Both the position numbers and the translations under genes were made by a program. A DNA stretch of 64,000 bases from NCBI RefSeq assembly GCF_042680685.1, contig NZ_JBHUEA010000013.1, positions 34,738-98,737 of the forward strand, read 5' to 3'. The stretch is from Amnibacterium endophyticum. GTDB lineage: Bacteria > Actinomycetota > Actinomycetes > Actinomycetales > Microbacteriaceae. Shown one piece after another: positions 7,320 to 16,287 of the stretch; within the stretch, counting starts at the first letter, position 1, and each line of letters begins with the position of its first letter. The notes beneath the pieces are model-generated. The model worked only from the letters and a program-made list of their open reading frames with translations. It was not told the DNA's origin and searched no databases.

Positions 7320-9905
7320 TCAGTGCGCGACGGCGACGAGGCCCATCTCGGCGGGGTCGGCGAGGTACTCGTTCTTCGGCACGACGCGCACGTTGTAGCC
7401 GAACGAGCCCGGCCGCGACAGGGTGACGGTGCCGGCGAAGGTGCGGGAGCCGTCGAGCGCGATCGGGCCGGTCGTCGCGGCCGAGGTGTCGTCGTCCAGC
7501 GGGGCGAGCTCCACCGTCGCGGTGCCGACGAGGTCGTCGCCCTCGCGGCTGGTGCCGTAGACCACCTCGACGGCGACGTCGTCCGGGGACAGCGAGCCGA
7601 GCTGCACCTGCGCGCGCACGTGCAGCCGGTCGCCGACCTGCGGCACGGCGGCGAGGCCGCCCGACTCGACGTGCACGACCGACACGCCCTCCCAGCCCGC
7701 GGAGACGACGCCCTTCCAGGCGGCCAGCTCCCGGCCGCCTGCGAAGTCGGACGCCGAGATGCTGCGTGCGGCGACGGCGGCCGGGGTGTAGAGCCGGTTC
7801 ACGTACTCGCGGACCATGCGGTCGGCGGACAGCTCGGGCGAGAGCGTCGCCAGCGTGTGCCGGACCGACTTCAGCCAGCGCCCCGGGACCCCCTTCGCGT
7901 CCCGGCGGTAGAACCGGGGGGCGATCTGGTTCTCGATCAGGTCGTACATGCTCTCGGCCTCGAGCGTGTCGCGCTCCTCCGCGTCGCCCGCGGCGTCGGC
8001 GGAGGGGATCGCCCAGCCGTCCTCGCCGTCGTAGTACTCGTTCCACCAGCCGTCGAGGATCGACAGGTTGAGCGAGCCGTTCAGCGCCGCCTTCATGCCG
8101 GAGGTGCCGCACGCCTCGAGCGGGCGCAGCGGGTTGTTCAGCCAGATGTCCGTGCCCGGGTAGAGCACCTGCGCCATCGCGATGTCGTAGTTCGGCAGGA
8201 ACACGATGCGGCGCCGCAGGTCCGGGTCCTGCGTGAAGCGGACCAGCTTCTGGATCAGCCGCTTGCCCTCGTCGTCGGCCGGGTGCGACTTGCCGGCGAT
8301 CACCAGCTGGATCGGGCGCTTCTTGTGGGTCAGGAGGGAGGCGAGGCGGTCCTCGTCCTCGAGCATCAGCGTCAGCCGCTTGTAGGTCGGGACGCGGCGT
8401 GCGAACCCGATGGTCAGCACGTCCGGGTCGAGCAGCTCGTCGAACCACGCGGGCGGCGTGGCCCCCGGGTTCTCCTCGCGCCAGGCCGCCGTCACGCGGC
8501 GCCGGGCGTCGGCGACGAGGTTCGCGCGCATCGCGTTCCGCACCGTCCACAGCTCGGCGTCCGAGACCGCGCCGCTCCCCCAGTCCGCCGCGGTCGTGTC
8601 CGAGGTGCCGAGCCGGCGCTCGGCCAGCTCGAGCAGCAGCGGGTCGGTCCAGGTGGGGGCGTGCACGCCGTTCGTCACAGAGGTGATCGGCACGTCGGAG
8701 GCGTCGAAGCCCGGCCAGAGCCCGTTGAACATGCCGCGGCTCACCTCGCCGTGCAGCACCGAGACGCCGTTGGCGTGCTGCCCGAGCCGGAGCCCCATGA
8801 CCGCCATGTTGAAGACGTCGGGCGATCCGCCCGGGTAGTTCTCGCCGCCGAGGGCGAGCACCTCCCACACGTCGACACCCGGCAGCAGGTCGCCGGAGAA
8901 GTACTGCTCGATGAGGCCCCGGTCGAAGCGGTCGATGCCCGCGGGCACCGGCGTGTGCGTCGTGAACACGGTGCCGGCGCGGACGACCTGCAGCGCCTCG
9001 CCGAAGGAGAGCCCGTCGTGGATCAGCGTCGAGATCCGCTCGAGGCCCTGGAAGCCGGCGTGGCCCTCGTTGGCGTGGAAGACCTCCGCCTGCGGCCGGC
9101 CCGTGATCTCCGTCCAGAGGCGCAGCGCGCGCACGCCGCCGACGCCGAGCAGCAGCTCCTGCAGCAGGCGGTGCTCCCCGCCGCCGCCGTAGAGGCGGTC
9201 GGTCACGCCGCGCAGCGACTCCTCGTTGTCGGGGATGTCGGTGTCGAGCAGCAGCAGGGTCACCCGGCCGACGGCCACCTGCCACACGTGCGCGTGCAGG
9301 GTGCGGCCGTGCGGCAGCGCGAGCGAGACGAGCGCGGGCGCGCCGTCCGGGTGCCGCGTCAGCGTCAGCGGCAGCCCGTCCGGGTCCAGGACCGGGTACG
9401 CCTCCTGCTGCCAGCCGTCCGCGGAGATCGACTGCTTGAAGTAGCCCGCACGGTAGAAGAGGCCGATGCCCGTCAGAGGCAGCCCGAGGTCGGACGCGCT
9501 CTTCAGGTGGTCGCCGGCGAGGATGCCGAGGCCGCCGGAGTACTGCGGCAGCGCGGCCGCGATGCCGAACTCGGCCGAGAAGTAGGCGATGTGCCTCGGC
9601 GCGTCGGACAGCGTCTGGTACCAGCGCGGCTCGGAGGTGTAGGTCGCCAGGTCGTCGCGCAGCGCGTTGGCGCGGCCGACGAACTCCTGGTCGCGGGCCA
9701 GCTCGTCGAGCCGCGCGGGGCTCACGGCGCCGAGCAGCGCGACGGGGTCGCCCGCGATGCGCGCCCAGATCTCCGGGGCGACCTCCTCGAAGAGGTCCCG
9801 CGTCGGCTGGTGCCACGACCAGCGGAGGTTCGCGGCGAGCGCGTCGAGCGCCGAGAGGGCCTCCGGGAGGACGGTGCGGACGGTGAAGCGGCGGATTGCT
9901 TTCAC
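7320..9905 (-). CDS. glgP: alpha-glucan phosphorylase GlgP
   Basis: Releases glucose-1-phosphate from non-reducing ends of alpha-1,4-glucan in the cytoplasm, using PLP. The 861-residue protein matches the short bacterial alpha-glucan phosphorylase type: an N-terminal domain of the DUF3417 kind (LSALDALAANLRWSWHQPT), then the GT35 core with YFSAEFGI, HANEGHAGF, TTHTPVPAGIDRF, NGVHAPTW and the PLP-lysine loop EACGTSGMKAALNGSLNLS. The GTG start at 9905 is preceded by GAGGAG. It is convergent with glgX and divergent from glgE, so one 158-bp spacer drives both glucan breakdown and extension. Confidence 0.96.
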   Translation of the reverse strand: MKAIRRFTVRTVLPEALSALDALAANLRWSWHQPTRDLFEEVAPEIWARIAGDPVALLGAVSPARLDELARDQEFVGRANALRDDLATYTSEPRWYQTLSDAPRHIAYFSAEFGIAAALPQYSGGLGILAGDHLKSASDLGLPLTGIGLFYRAGYFKQSISADGWQQEAYPVLDPDGLPLTLTRHPDGAPALVSLALPHGRTLHAHVWQVAVGRVTLLLLDTDIPDNEESLRGVTDRLYGGGGEHRLLQELLLGVGGVRALRLWTEITGRPQAEVFHANEGHAGFQGLERISTLIHDGLSFGEALQVVRAGTVFTTHTPVPAGIDRFDRGLIEQYFSGDLLPGVDVWEVLALGGENYPGGSPDVFNMAVMGLRLGQHANGVSVLHGEVSRGMFNGLWPGFDASDVPITSVTNGVHAPTWTDPLLLELAERRLGTSDTTAADWGSGAVSDAELWTVRNAMRANLVADARRRVTAAWREENPGATPPAWFDELLDPDVLTIGFARRVPTYKRLTLMLEDEDRLASLLTHKKRPIQLVIAGKSHPADDEGKRLIQKLVRFTQDPDLRRRIVFLPNYDIAMAQVLYPGTDIWLNNPLRPLEACGTSGMKAALNGSLNLSILDGWWNEYYDGEDGWAIPSADAAGDAEERDTLEAESMYDLIENQIAPRFYRRDAKGVPGRWLKSVRHTLATLSPELSADRMVREYVNRLYTPAAVAARSISASDFAGGRELAAWKGVVSAGWEGVSVVHVESGGLAAVPQVGDRLHVRAQVQLGSLSPDDVAVEVVYGTSREGDDLVGTATVELAPLDDDTSAATTGPIALDGSRTFAGTVTLSRPGSFGYNVRVVPKNEYLADPAEMGLVAVAH

Positions 9906-10051
9906 GAGCGGGACGACTCCTCATTCCCTCGGGCACGGCCTCCGGTCACCATAGGCGATGGGGGTGACGGCGGTCAGGAGCGATCAGCGGCCCGGCCGGC
10001 CGCGCCCGCCGCGGGTCAGGAGACCCCCAGACCGCGTCGACCCCCGGTCCC

Positions 10052-10057
10052 TACAGT
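10052..10057 (+). promoter_or_regulatory. -10 element of glgE-glgB, leaderless type
   Basis: TACAGT with a 6-nt spacer (GACCCC) to the glgE GTG. No ribosome site is visible before this start, which supports a leaderless transcript. Confidence 0.55.
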
Positions 10058-10063
10058 GACCCC

Positions 10064-12151
10064 GTGGCCGACTCCAAGGAAGTGACCGGACCCGACCCCG
10101 TCCGCACGCGCTCCGGCGCCGGGACCCGCGATCGGCCCGCGACCCGCGGGCGCGTCGTCAGCGAGTCGTGGCACCCCGTGCTCGGCCGCATCCCGATCCT
10201 CGACCTCGCGCCGCAGCAGCCCGACGACCTGTGGCCCGCGAAGGCGTTCGACGGCGAGGTCGTGCCGTTCTCCGCGACCGTGTTCAAGGAGGGGCACGAC
10301 GTCATCGACGCCGCCGTCGTGCTGACGACCCCGTCGGGCCGCCGGATCGAGCGCCGGATGGAGCAGGTGAACCCGGGCCTCGGCCGGTGGACCGCCTCCG
10401 TGCTGACGGACGAGACCGGCTTCTGGACCTGGCGCCTGGTCGCGTGGCTCGATGACTGGGGCACCTGGCTGCACGACGCCGACATCAAGGTGCCAGCCGG
10501 CATCGACGTGGAGCTCATGTTCGAGTCCGCCGCGCGGCTGCTCGAGCGGGCCGCGGACGAGGACCGGGCCGACGACGTCCGCGCGCTGCTGCGCGACACG
10601 GCGAGCGCCCTGCGCGACACCGGTCAGGACCCCGCCACGCGGCTGCGGCTGACGCGCGAGGACCGGCTCGCCCGCGCGATCGCCGAGACGCCGATCCGCA
10701 GCCTCGTCACCGAGGGGCCCGAGCGCCGCCTGCGCGTGGAGCGGCTGCGCGCCGGCCGCGGCTCGTGGTACGAGTTCTTCCCCCGGTCCGAGGGCGCGGT
10801 GCAGCACGAGGACGGCTCGTGGACCAGCGGCACCTTCCGGACGGCCGCACAGCGGCTGCCCGCGATCGCGGAGATGGGCTTCGACGTCGTCTACATCCCG
10901 CCGATCCACCCGATCGGTCGCACCAACCGCAAGGGCCCGAACAACACCCTGCACGCGGGCCCCCACGACCCCGGCTCCCCCTACGGCATCGGCTCGCCCG
11001 ACGGCGGCCACGACGCGATCCACCCGGACCTCGGCACCTGGGAGGACTTCGACGCCTTCCTCGAGGCGGCGAGGCGGCTGCACCTCGAGATCGCGCTCGA
11101 CATCGCGCTGCAGGCGAGCCCGGACCACCCCTGGGTGACCGAGCACCCGGAGCTGTTCACGACGCTGCCGGACGGCTCCATCGCCTACGCGGAGAACCCG
11201 CCGAAGAAGTACCAGGACATCTACCCCCTGAACTTCGACAACGACCCCGAGGGCTCGTACCTCGAGATGCGCCGCGTCTTCCAGGTCTGGCTCGACCGGG
11301 GCGTCCGCATCTTCCGGGTCGACAACCCGCACACGAAGCCGCTCGGCTTCTGGGAGCGGCTGCTGCACGACGTGAACGCCGAGTACCCCGACGCGATCTT
11401 CCTGTCCGAGGCGTTCACCCGGCCGCCGATGATGCGCGGCCTCGCGAAGGTCGGCTTCCAGCAGAGCTACACCTACTTCACCTGGCGCAACACGAAGGAG
11501 GAGCTGGCGGAGTACCTCGTCGAGCTGTCGACCGAGACGGCGGACTACCTGCGCCCGAACTTCTTCGTCAACACCCACGACATCCTCACGCCGTACCTGC
11601 AGTTCGGCGGCGAGGCCGCGTACCGCATCCGCGCGGCGCTCGCCGCGACGAGCGTGCCGAGCTGGGGGGTCTACTCCGGCTACGAGCTGATCGAGAACGT
11701 CGCCCGGCCCGGCGCCGAGGAGAACATCGACAACGAGAAGTACGAGTACCGCCCGCGCGACTGGGCGAAGGCCGCGATGCTCGGCCGGACGCTCGCGCCG
11801 TACCTGGCCCGCCTGAACGGCATCCGCCGCGACCACCCGGCGCTCGGCCAGCTGCGGAACGTCGCGATCCACCCGACCGACTCCGACGCGGTGATCGCGT
11901 ACAGCAAGCATCTCGACGCGGAGTTCACCGGCGGCGCCGACGACACGATCGTCGTCGTCGCGAACCTCGACCCCCACGGGGCCAGGGAGACCATGGTCCA
12001 CCTGGACCTGACCCGCATCGGCCGGAGCCCGGGCGACGTGATCACCGTCCGCGACCTGGTGACCGGCGCGGTCTACCAGTGGGGCGCCGACGCCTACGTC
12101 CGGCTCGACCCGTTCGTCGAGCCCGTGCACATCCTGTCGGTCGAGGACTGA
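10064..12151 (+). CDS. glgE: alpha-1,4-glucan:maltose-1-phosphate maltosyltransferase GlgE
   Basis: Transfers maltosyl units from maltose-1-phosphate to growing alpha-1,4-glucan, the polymerising step of the actinobacterial GlgE pathway. The 695-residue GH13_3 protein shows the family motifs YIPPIHPIGRTNRKG, NPPKKYQDIYPLNFDND, IFRVDNPHTKP (nucleophile Asp), FLSEAFTRPPM (acid Glu) and NTHDILTPYL (third Asp). The start is the GTG placed 6 nt after a TACAGT -10. glgB follows after 23 nt and forms an operon with it. The enzymes that make maltose-1-phosphate (TreS-Pep2 or GlgM) are not in the window. Confidence 0.97.
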   Translation: MADSKEVTGPDPVRTRSGAGTRDRPATRGRVVSESWHPVLGRIPILDLAPQQPDDLWPAKAFDGEVVPFSATVFKEGHDVIDAAVVLTTPSGRRIERRMEQVNPGLGRWTASVLTDETGFWTWRLVAWLDDWGTWLHDADIKVPAGIDVELMFESAARLLERAADEDRADDVRALLRDTASALRDTGQDPATRLRLTREDRLARAIAETPIRSLVTEGPERRLRVERLRAGRGSWYEFFPRSEGAVQHEDGSWTSGTFRTAAQRLPAIAEMGFDVVYIPPIHPIGRTNRKGPNNTLHAGPHDPGSPYGIGSPDGGHDAIHPDLGTWEDFDAFLEAARRLHLEIALDIALQASPDHPWVTEHPELFTTLPDGSIAYAENPPKKYQDIYPLNFDNDPEGSYLEMRRVFQVWLDRGVRIFRVDNPHTKPLGFWERLLHDVNAEYPDAIFLSEAFTRPPMMRGLAKVGFQQSYTYFTWRNTKEELAEYLVELSTETADYLRPNFFVNTHDILTPYLQFGGEAAYRIRAALAATSVPSWGVYSGYELIENVARPGAEENIDNEKYEYRPRDWAKAAMLGRTLAPYLARLNGIRRDHPALGQLRNVAIHPTDSDAVIAYSKHLDAEFTGGADDTIVVVANLDPHGARETMVHLDLTRIGRSPGDVITVRDLVTGAVYQWGADAYVRLDPFVEPVHILSVED

Positions 12152-12174
12152 CGAGACCAAGGAGGAGGTCCGCT

Positions 12175-14529
12175 ATGCCCAGGAAGACCGCCAAGACCGC
12201 CGACGCGCCGGCCGCGCTCCCCGACGGCACCCTCGAGGGCGCGGCGGAGACGGCACCCCCGTCGCCCGAGGTGCCCGAGGAGGCGACCGGCGGCGACGCG
12301 GCCGGCACGTCCGAGACCGCCGAGCCGGTCGAGACGCCCGAGGACGACCCCGCGGCGCCGGTGCCGGGCGAAGACGTGCTCGGCAGCATCGCGGACGGCA
12401 CCCACAGCGGACCGCACTCCGTGCTCGGCCAGCACCCGGTGGGCGACACCGGCGCCGTCGTGATCCGCGCGCTCCGCCCGCTCGCCCGGCAGGTGGTCGC
12501 CGTCCTCGACTCCGGCGACCGCGTCGAGCTCGGGCACGTCGGACAGGGCGTCTGGCAGGGCGTGTCGACGGCCGGCCTCACCGGTTACGTGCTGGAGACG
12601 ACGTACGACGAGTCGACCTGGACGACGGACGACCCGTACCGCTTCCTCCCCTCCGTCGGCGAGGTCGACCTGCACCTCTTCGGCGAGGGCCGCCACGAGC
12701 GGCTGTGGGAGATGCTCGGCGCGCACCACCGAGAGCTGCACGGGGTGGACCGGGGCAGCTGGGGCACCTCGTTCAGCGTCTGGGCGCCGCACGCCCGGGC
12801 CGTGCGCGTCATCGGCGACTTCAACAACTGGAACGGCCGCCTGCACGCGATGCGGCGCCTCGACGGCGTGGGCGTGTGGGAGCTGTTCGTCCCCGGCCTC
12901 GACCCGTACAACGCGTACAAGTTCGAGATCCTCACCCGCCACGGCGAGTGGATCGAGAAGGCCGACCCGATGGCGCGGCACGCCGAGCAGGCGCCCGCCA
13001 CCGCCTCCGTCGTCACGGAGAGCGGGTACGTCTGGGGCGACTCCGCATGGATGAGCGCCCGGGCGGCGCAGAACCCCAACGACACCCCGATCAGCGTCTA
13101 CGAGATGCACTTCGGCTCGTGGCGGCAGGGCCTCGGCTACCGCGAGGCGGCCGACCAGCTGATCGAGTACCTGCACGAGACCGGCTACACCCACGTCGAG
13201 TTCCTGCCGCTGGCCGAGCACCCCTACGAGCCGTCGTGGGGCTACCAGGTCACGGGGTACTACGCGCCGACGAGCCGCTTCGGCCACCCCGACGACCTCC
13301 GCTACCTGATCGACCGCCTGCACCAGGCGCGCATCGGCGTCTACATGGACTGGGTGCCCGGGCACTTCCCGAAGGACGCGTTCGCGCTCGCGCAGTTCGA
13401 CGGCGAACCGCTGTACGAGCACAGCGACCCGCGCCTCGGCGAGCACATGGACTGGGGCACGCTGATCCCGAACTACGGGGACAGCCAGGTGCGCAACTTC
13501 CTCGTCGCGAACGCCCTGTACTGGCTGGACGAGTTCCACGTCGACGGCCTGCGGGTCGACGCCGTGGCCTCCATGCTCTACCTCGACTACTCGCGCGAGG
13601 CCGGGCAGTGGGTGCCGAACCGCTACGGCGGCCGGGAGAACCTGGAGGCGATCGCCTTCCTGCAGGAGACGACGGCGACGGCCTACAAGCTGCACCCCGG
13701 CGTGATGATGATGGCGGAGGAGTCGACCAGCTGGGGCGGCGTCACGCACCCCACCGACCACGGCGGCCTGGGCTTCGGGCTGAAGTGGAACATGGGCTGG
13801 ATGAACGACACCCTGCGCTACATCGCGAACGACCCGATGTGGCGCAGCCACCACCAGAACGAGCTCACGTTCTCGTTCCTCTACTCGTTCAGCGAGAACT
13901 TCATCCTGCCGATCAGCCACGACGAGGTCGTGCACGGCAAGGGCAGCCTGATCGGCAAGATGCCGGGCGATCCCTGGCAGCAGCTCGCCAACGTGCGCGC
14001 GTACCTGGCGCTGCAGTGGGCCCACCCGGGCAAGCAGCTGCTGTTCATGGGGCAGGAGTTCGGGCAGCGCAGCGAGTGGGCCGAGTCCCGGAGCCTCGAC
14101 TGGTGGATCCTCGACCAGCCGGCGCACCGCGGCCTGCTGAACTTCGTGTCCCAGCTGAACCGGGTGTACCGCGAGAACCCGTCGTTCTGGGAGCAGGACT
14201 CCACGAGCGCCGGCTTCAGCTGGATCGACGGCAGCGACGCGGCCAACAGCGTGCTGTCGTTCCTGCGCTGGGACCGCGACGGCAACCCGATCGCTGCGCT
14301 GTTCAACTTCTCGGGCCGGCCCGTCGGCGACTACCGCGTCGGCCTGCCCTTCGCGGGCACCTGGGAGGAGCTGCTGAACAGCGACGCCGGTGAGTTCGGC
14401 GGCTCCGGCGTCGGCAACTACGGCGCGGTCGTCGCGGAGAACGAGCCGAGCCACGGCCACCCGGCGTCGGCGGTGCTGACCCTCCCGCCGCTCGGCGCGC
14501 TCTACCTGCGCCCGAAGTCCCGGAAGTAG
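12175..14529 (+). CDS. glgB: 1,4-alpha-glucan branching enzyme GlgB
   Basis: Introduces alpha-1,6 branches into the glucan made by GlgE. The protein has 784 residues. Residues 1-65 are a low-complexity, Ala/Glu/Pro-rich extension. An N1 domain (HSGPHSVLGQHP), a CBM48 domain (SFSVWAPHARAVRVIGDFNNWNG) and the GH13_9 barrel follow. Catalytic motifs are DGLRVDAVASMLYLDYSR (Asp), MMAEESTSW (Glu) and LPISHDEVVHGKGSL (Asp). The ATG is well supported by GGAGGAGG 9 nt upstream. It is the second gene of the glgE operon. The extension is longer than in enteric GlgB and looks disordered. Confidence 0.97.
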   Translation: MPRKTAKTADAPAALPDGTLEGAAETAPPSPEVPEEATGGDAAGTSETAEPVETPEDDPAAPVPGEDVLGSIADGTHSGPHSVLGQHPVGDTGAVVIRALRPLARQVVAVLDSGDRVELGHVGQGVWQGVSTAGLTGYVLETTYDESTWTTDDPYRFLPSVGEVDLHLFGEGRHERLWEMLGAHHRELHGVDRGSWGTSFSVWAPHARAVRVIGDFNNWNGRLHAMRRLDGVGVWELFVPGLDPYNAYKFEILTRHGEWIEKADPMARHAEQAPATASVVTESGYVWGDSAWMSARAAQNPNDTPISVYEMHFGSWRQGLGYREAADQLIEYLHETGYTHVEFLPLAEHPYEPSWGYQVTGYYAPTSRFGHPDDLRYLIDRLHQARIGVYMDWVPGHFPKDAFALAQFDGEPLYEHSDPRLGEHMDWGTLIPNYGDSQVRNFLVANALYWLDEFHVDGLRVDAVASMLYLDYSREAGQWVPNRYGGRENLEAIAFLQETTATAYKLHPGVMMMAEESTSWGGVTHPTDHGGLGFGLKWNMGWMNDTLRYIANDPMWRSHHQNELTFSFLYSFSENFILPISHDEVVHGKGSLIGKMPGDPWQQLANVRAYLALQWAHPGKQLLFMGQEFGQRSEWAESRSLDWWILDQPAHRGLLNFVSQLNRVYRENPSFWEQDSTSAGFSWIDGSDAANSVLSFLRWDRDGNPIAALFNFSGRPVGDYRVGLPFAGTWEELLNSDAGEFGGSGVGNYGAVVAENEPSHGHPASAVLTLPPLGALYLRPKSRK

Positions 14530-14540
14530 CGCGGGCGGTC

Positions 14541-14568
14541 GGGCCGTCGCCCTGCGGGGCGGCGGCCC
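14541..14568. terminator. bidirectional hairpin terminator between glgB and the kinase gene
   Basis: GGGCCGTCGCCC and GGGCGGCGGCCC form a 12-bp stem with one mismatch around a 4-nt loop. The stem fills the 45-bp gap between two convergent stop codons. Confidence 0.65.
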
Positions 14569-14574
14569 GCCGGC

Positions 14575-15969
14575 TCAGCCCCGCAGGGCGACGCGGCGCG
14601 CCGCGAGGCGCAGCTCCAGCTCGCGCACGATCACGACGGCGAGCTGCGCCAGGTCGTCCAGCTCGTCCTCGTCGAAGTCGCGCTGCACGCGGTCGAGCAC
14701 GCCGAGCGCGCCGATGCTCAGCCCGTCGTGGGTGATGAGCGGCGCGCCGGCGTAGGAGGCGAGGCCCGGGTCGGCGACCAGGATCGGGTTGCTCGCGGTG
14801 CGCGGGTCCGCGCGGACGTCCCTGATCGACACGGGTCGCCCTGTGCGGACGGGGATCGCGCACAGCGCCTCGCTGCGGGCGACCTCCATCCTCGAACCGC
14901 CGAGACCGCGGGCCGCCTTGATCACCTTGCGGTCCGCGTCGACGAGCGACACGAAGGCGGCGGGCACCCGCAGCAGGCGGGTGGCCAGGTGGGCGACCCG
15001 GTCGAAGGCCTCGTCGGGCGCGTCGCCCAGCACGTCGAAGCGGTGCGCGGCGGTCGCGCGGGCGCCCTCGTCCGCCCCGAGGAGGGCGGGGTCGAGGGCG
15101 CGCTCCCGCACGAGCTCGTCGATCAGCGCGTTCTGCAGGCCGACCGACACCTCCGGCAGGGTGAGGCGCTCCTCCGGCCGCCGGCGCAGCATCCCGCGCA
15201 GCACCGTCGCCACGCCCGCCGGCACGGAGTCCGGCACCACCGGGTCGCGGTCGAGCCGCGCAGCGGCGGACTCGAACACGGTGCCCGGGTACTCCACCCG
15301 ACCGGTGACCGCCTCGAGCAGCACGAGCCCGAGGGAGTACACGTCCGTCGCGGGCACGGCGTCCTCGCCCTCGACCTGCTCCGGGCCGAGGTAGGCGGCG
15401 GTGCCCGTCGTGAACTCGCCCTGCTCGGTCCCGATGATGCTGGAGATCCCGAAGTCCGTCAGCTTGCCGCGGACCCGGACCTCCTCGTTCCGGAGGTCGA
15501 GCAGCACGTTCGCCGGCTTCACGTCGCGGTGCAGGTACCCGTGCTCGTGCACGTGGTGCAGCCCGTCGGCCAGGTCGAACCCCAGGTACGCGACCTGCTT
15601 CGCCGGGAGCGGCCCCGAGCGCAGGCGTTCGCGCAGGTCGACGCCGGGGGTGCGCTCCATCACGAGGTAGATCCGCGGTGAGGCCGGCTCGCTCGCGTCC
15701 ACCCCGGCGTCCAGCAGCGTGACGAGCGCGTGGTGACTCAGGCGGGCGACCAGCTGCGCCTCCGCCTGCTGCACCCGCAGCTCGTCGGCCGACACCGCGC
15801 GCTCGGTGAAGACCTTGATCGCGACCTCGCGCCCGAGCAGCAGGTCGCGCGCCGCATAGACGGTGGAGGCGCCGCCGCGGCCCAGCACGGAGCCGATCAC
15901 GTAGCGGTCGGCGAGCGCGGCCGGCAGCCGCTGATCGGTAGAGATGGGGCGCGTCGCGTCCTGGCTCAC
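14575..15969 (-). CDS. soluble Ser/Thr protein kinase with C-terminal GAF-like domain
   Basis: A Hanks-type kinase of 464 residues. Residues about 22-285 are the kinase: glycine loop GRGGAST, ATP lysine K52 in VAIKVF, catalytic loop HRDVKPAN (His147-Asp149), DFG at 172-174 and the APE-equivalent GPEQ. Residues about 300-455 resemble a GAF sensor domain (FDVLGDAPDEAFDRVAHLATRLL ... SYAGAPLITHDGLSIGALGVLD). No transmembrane segment or PASTA repeat is present, so it is probably cytosolic and reads an internal ligand through the GAF part. It is transcribed divergently from the sugar transferase gene. Targets cannot be inferred from the context. Confidence 0.88.
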   Translation of the reverse strand: MSQDATRPISTDQRLPAALADRYVIGSVLGRGGASTVYAARDLLLGREVAIKVFTERAVSADELRVQQAEAQLVARLSHHALVTLLDAGVDASEPASPRIYLVMERTPGVDLRERLRSGPLPAKQVAYLGFDLADGLHHVHEHGYLHRDVKPANVLLDLRNEEVRVRGKLTDFGISSIIGTEQGEFTTGTAAYLGPEQVEGEDAVPATDVYSLGLVLLEAVTGRVEYPGTVFESAAARLDRDPVVPDSVPAGVATVLRGMLRRRPEERLTLPEVSVGLQNALIDELVRERALDPALLGADEGARATAAHRFDVLGDAPDEAFDRVAHLATRLLRVPAAFVSLVDADRKVIKAARGLGGSRMEVARSEALCAIPVRTGRPVSIRDVRADPRTASNPILVADPGLASYAGAPLITHDGLSIGALGVLDRVQRDFDEDELDDLAQLAVVIVRELELRLAARRVALRG

Positions 15970-16287
15970 GGCGGTCCGTCCTCCTGTCGCAGAGCCTCAC
16001 TCTGACGCACGGGCGCCGTGCAGCGCACGGGGTCTGCGCGAACCGTCCACCTGCCGCCGCGATCCGTGCATCGGCGCCCGTCCCCGCCCGTCCCCCGCAC
16101 TGGGGTCCGCATTCCGGAGGACACGGCTTGTCCCCGGGAAGCCAGCCGTCGTAGCGTCGTCCCCACACGGGAACCCCCTTCCGGCACCCACCGGGAGCCC
16201 GTGACCCGAATCGCGCCGTCCCCGCGGCGCTCCGCTTCCGGTCGCCCCCTCGGCCGCCGGTCCTTCACCCAGAGGACCTCCCCCACG
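15970..16287. other. divergent spacer, kinase gene / sugar transferase gene
   Basis: This 318-bp spacer should hold the promoters of both neighbours. On the plus strand TAGCGT at 16152-16157 is a possible -10 for the sugar transferase, which would leave a leader of about 125 nt. Open frames across the spacer encode Arg/Pro/Ser-rich low-complexity peptides and are not credible genes. Confidence 0.5.

Noticed and set aside
7314..10085. 923-codon antisense open frame over glgP
   Set aside because: Low-complexity shadow frame; glgP on the other strand is unambiguous.
16018..16287. N-terminal extension of the sugar transferase from an upstream start
   Set aside because: The 90 extra residues are Pro/Arg/Ser-rich and lack hydrophobic pattern; the ATG at 16288 begins just before the first membrane helix.
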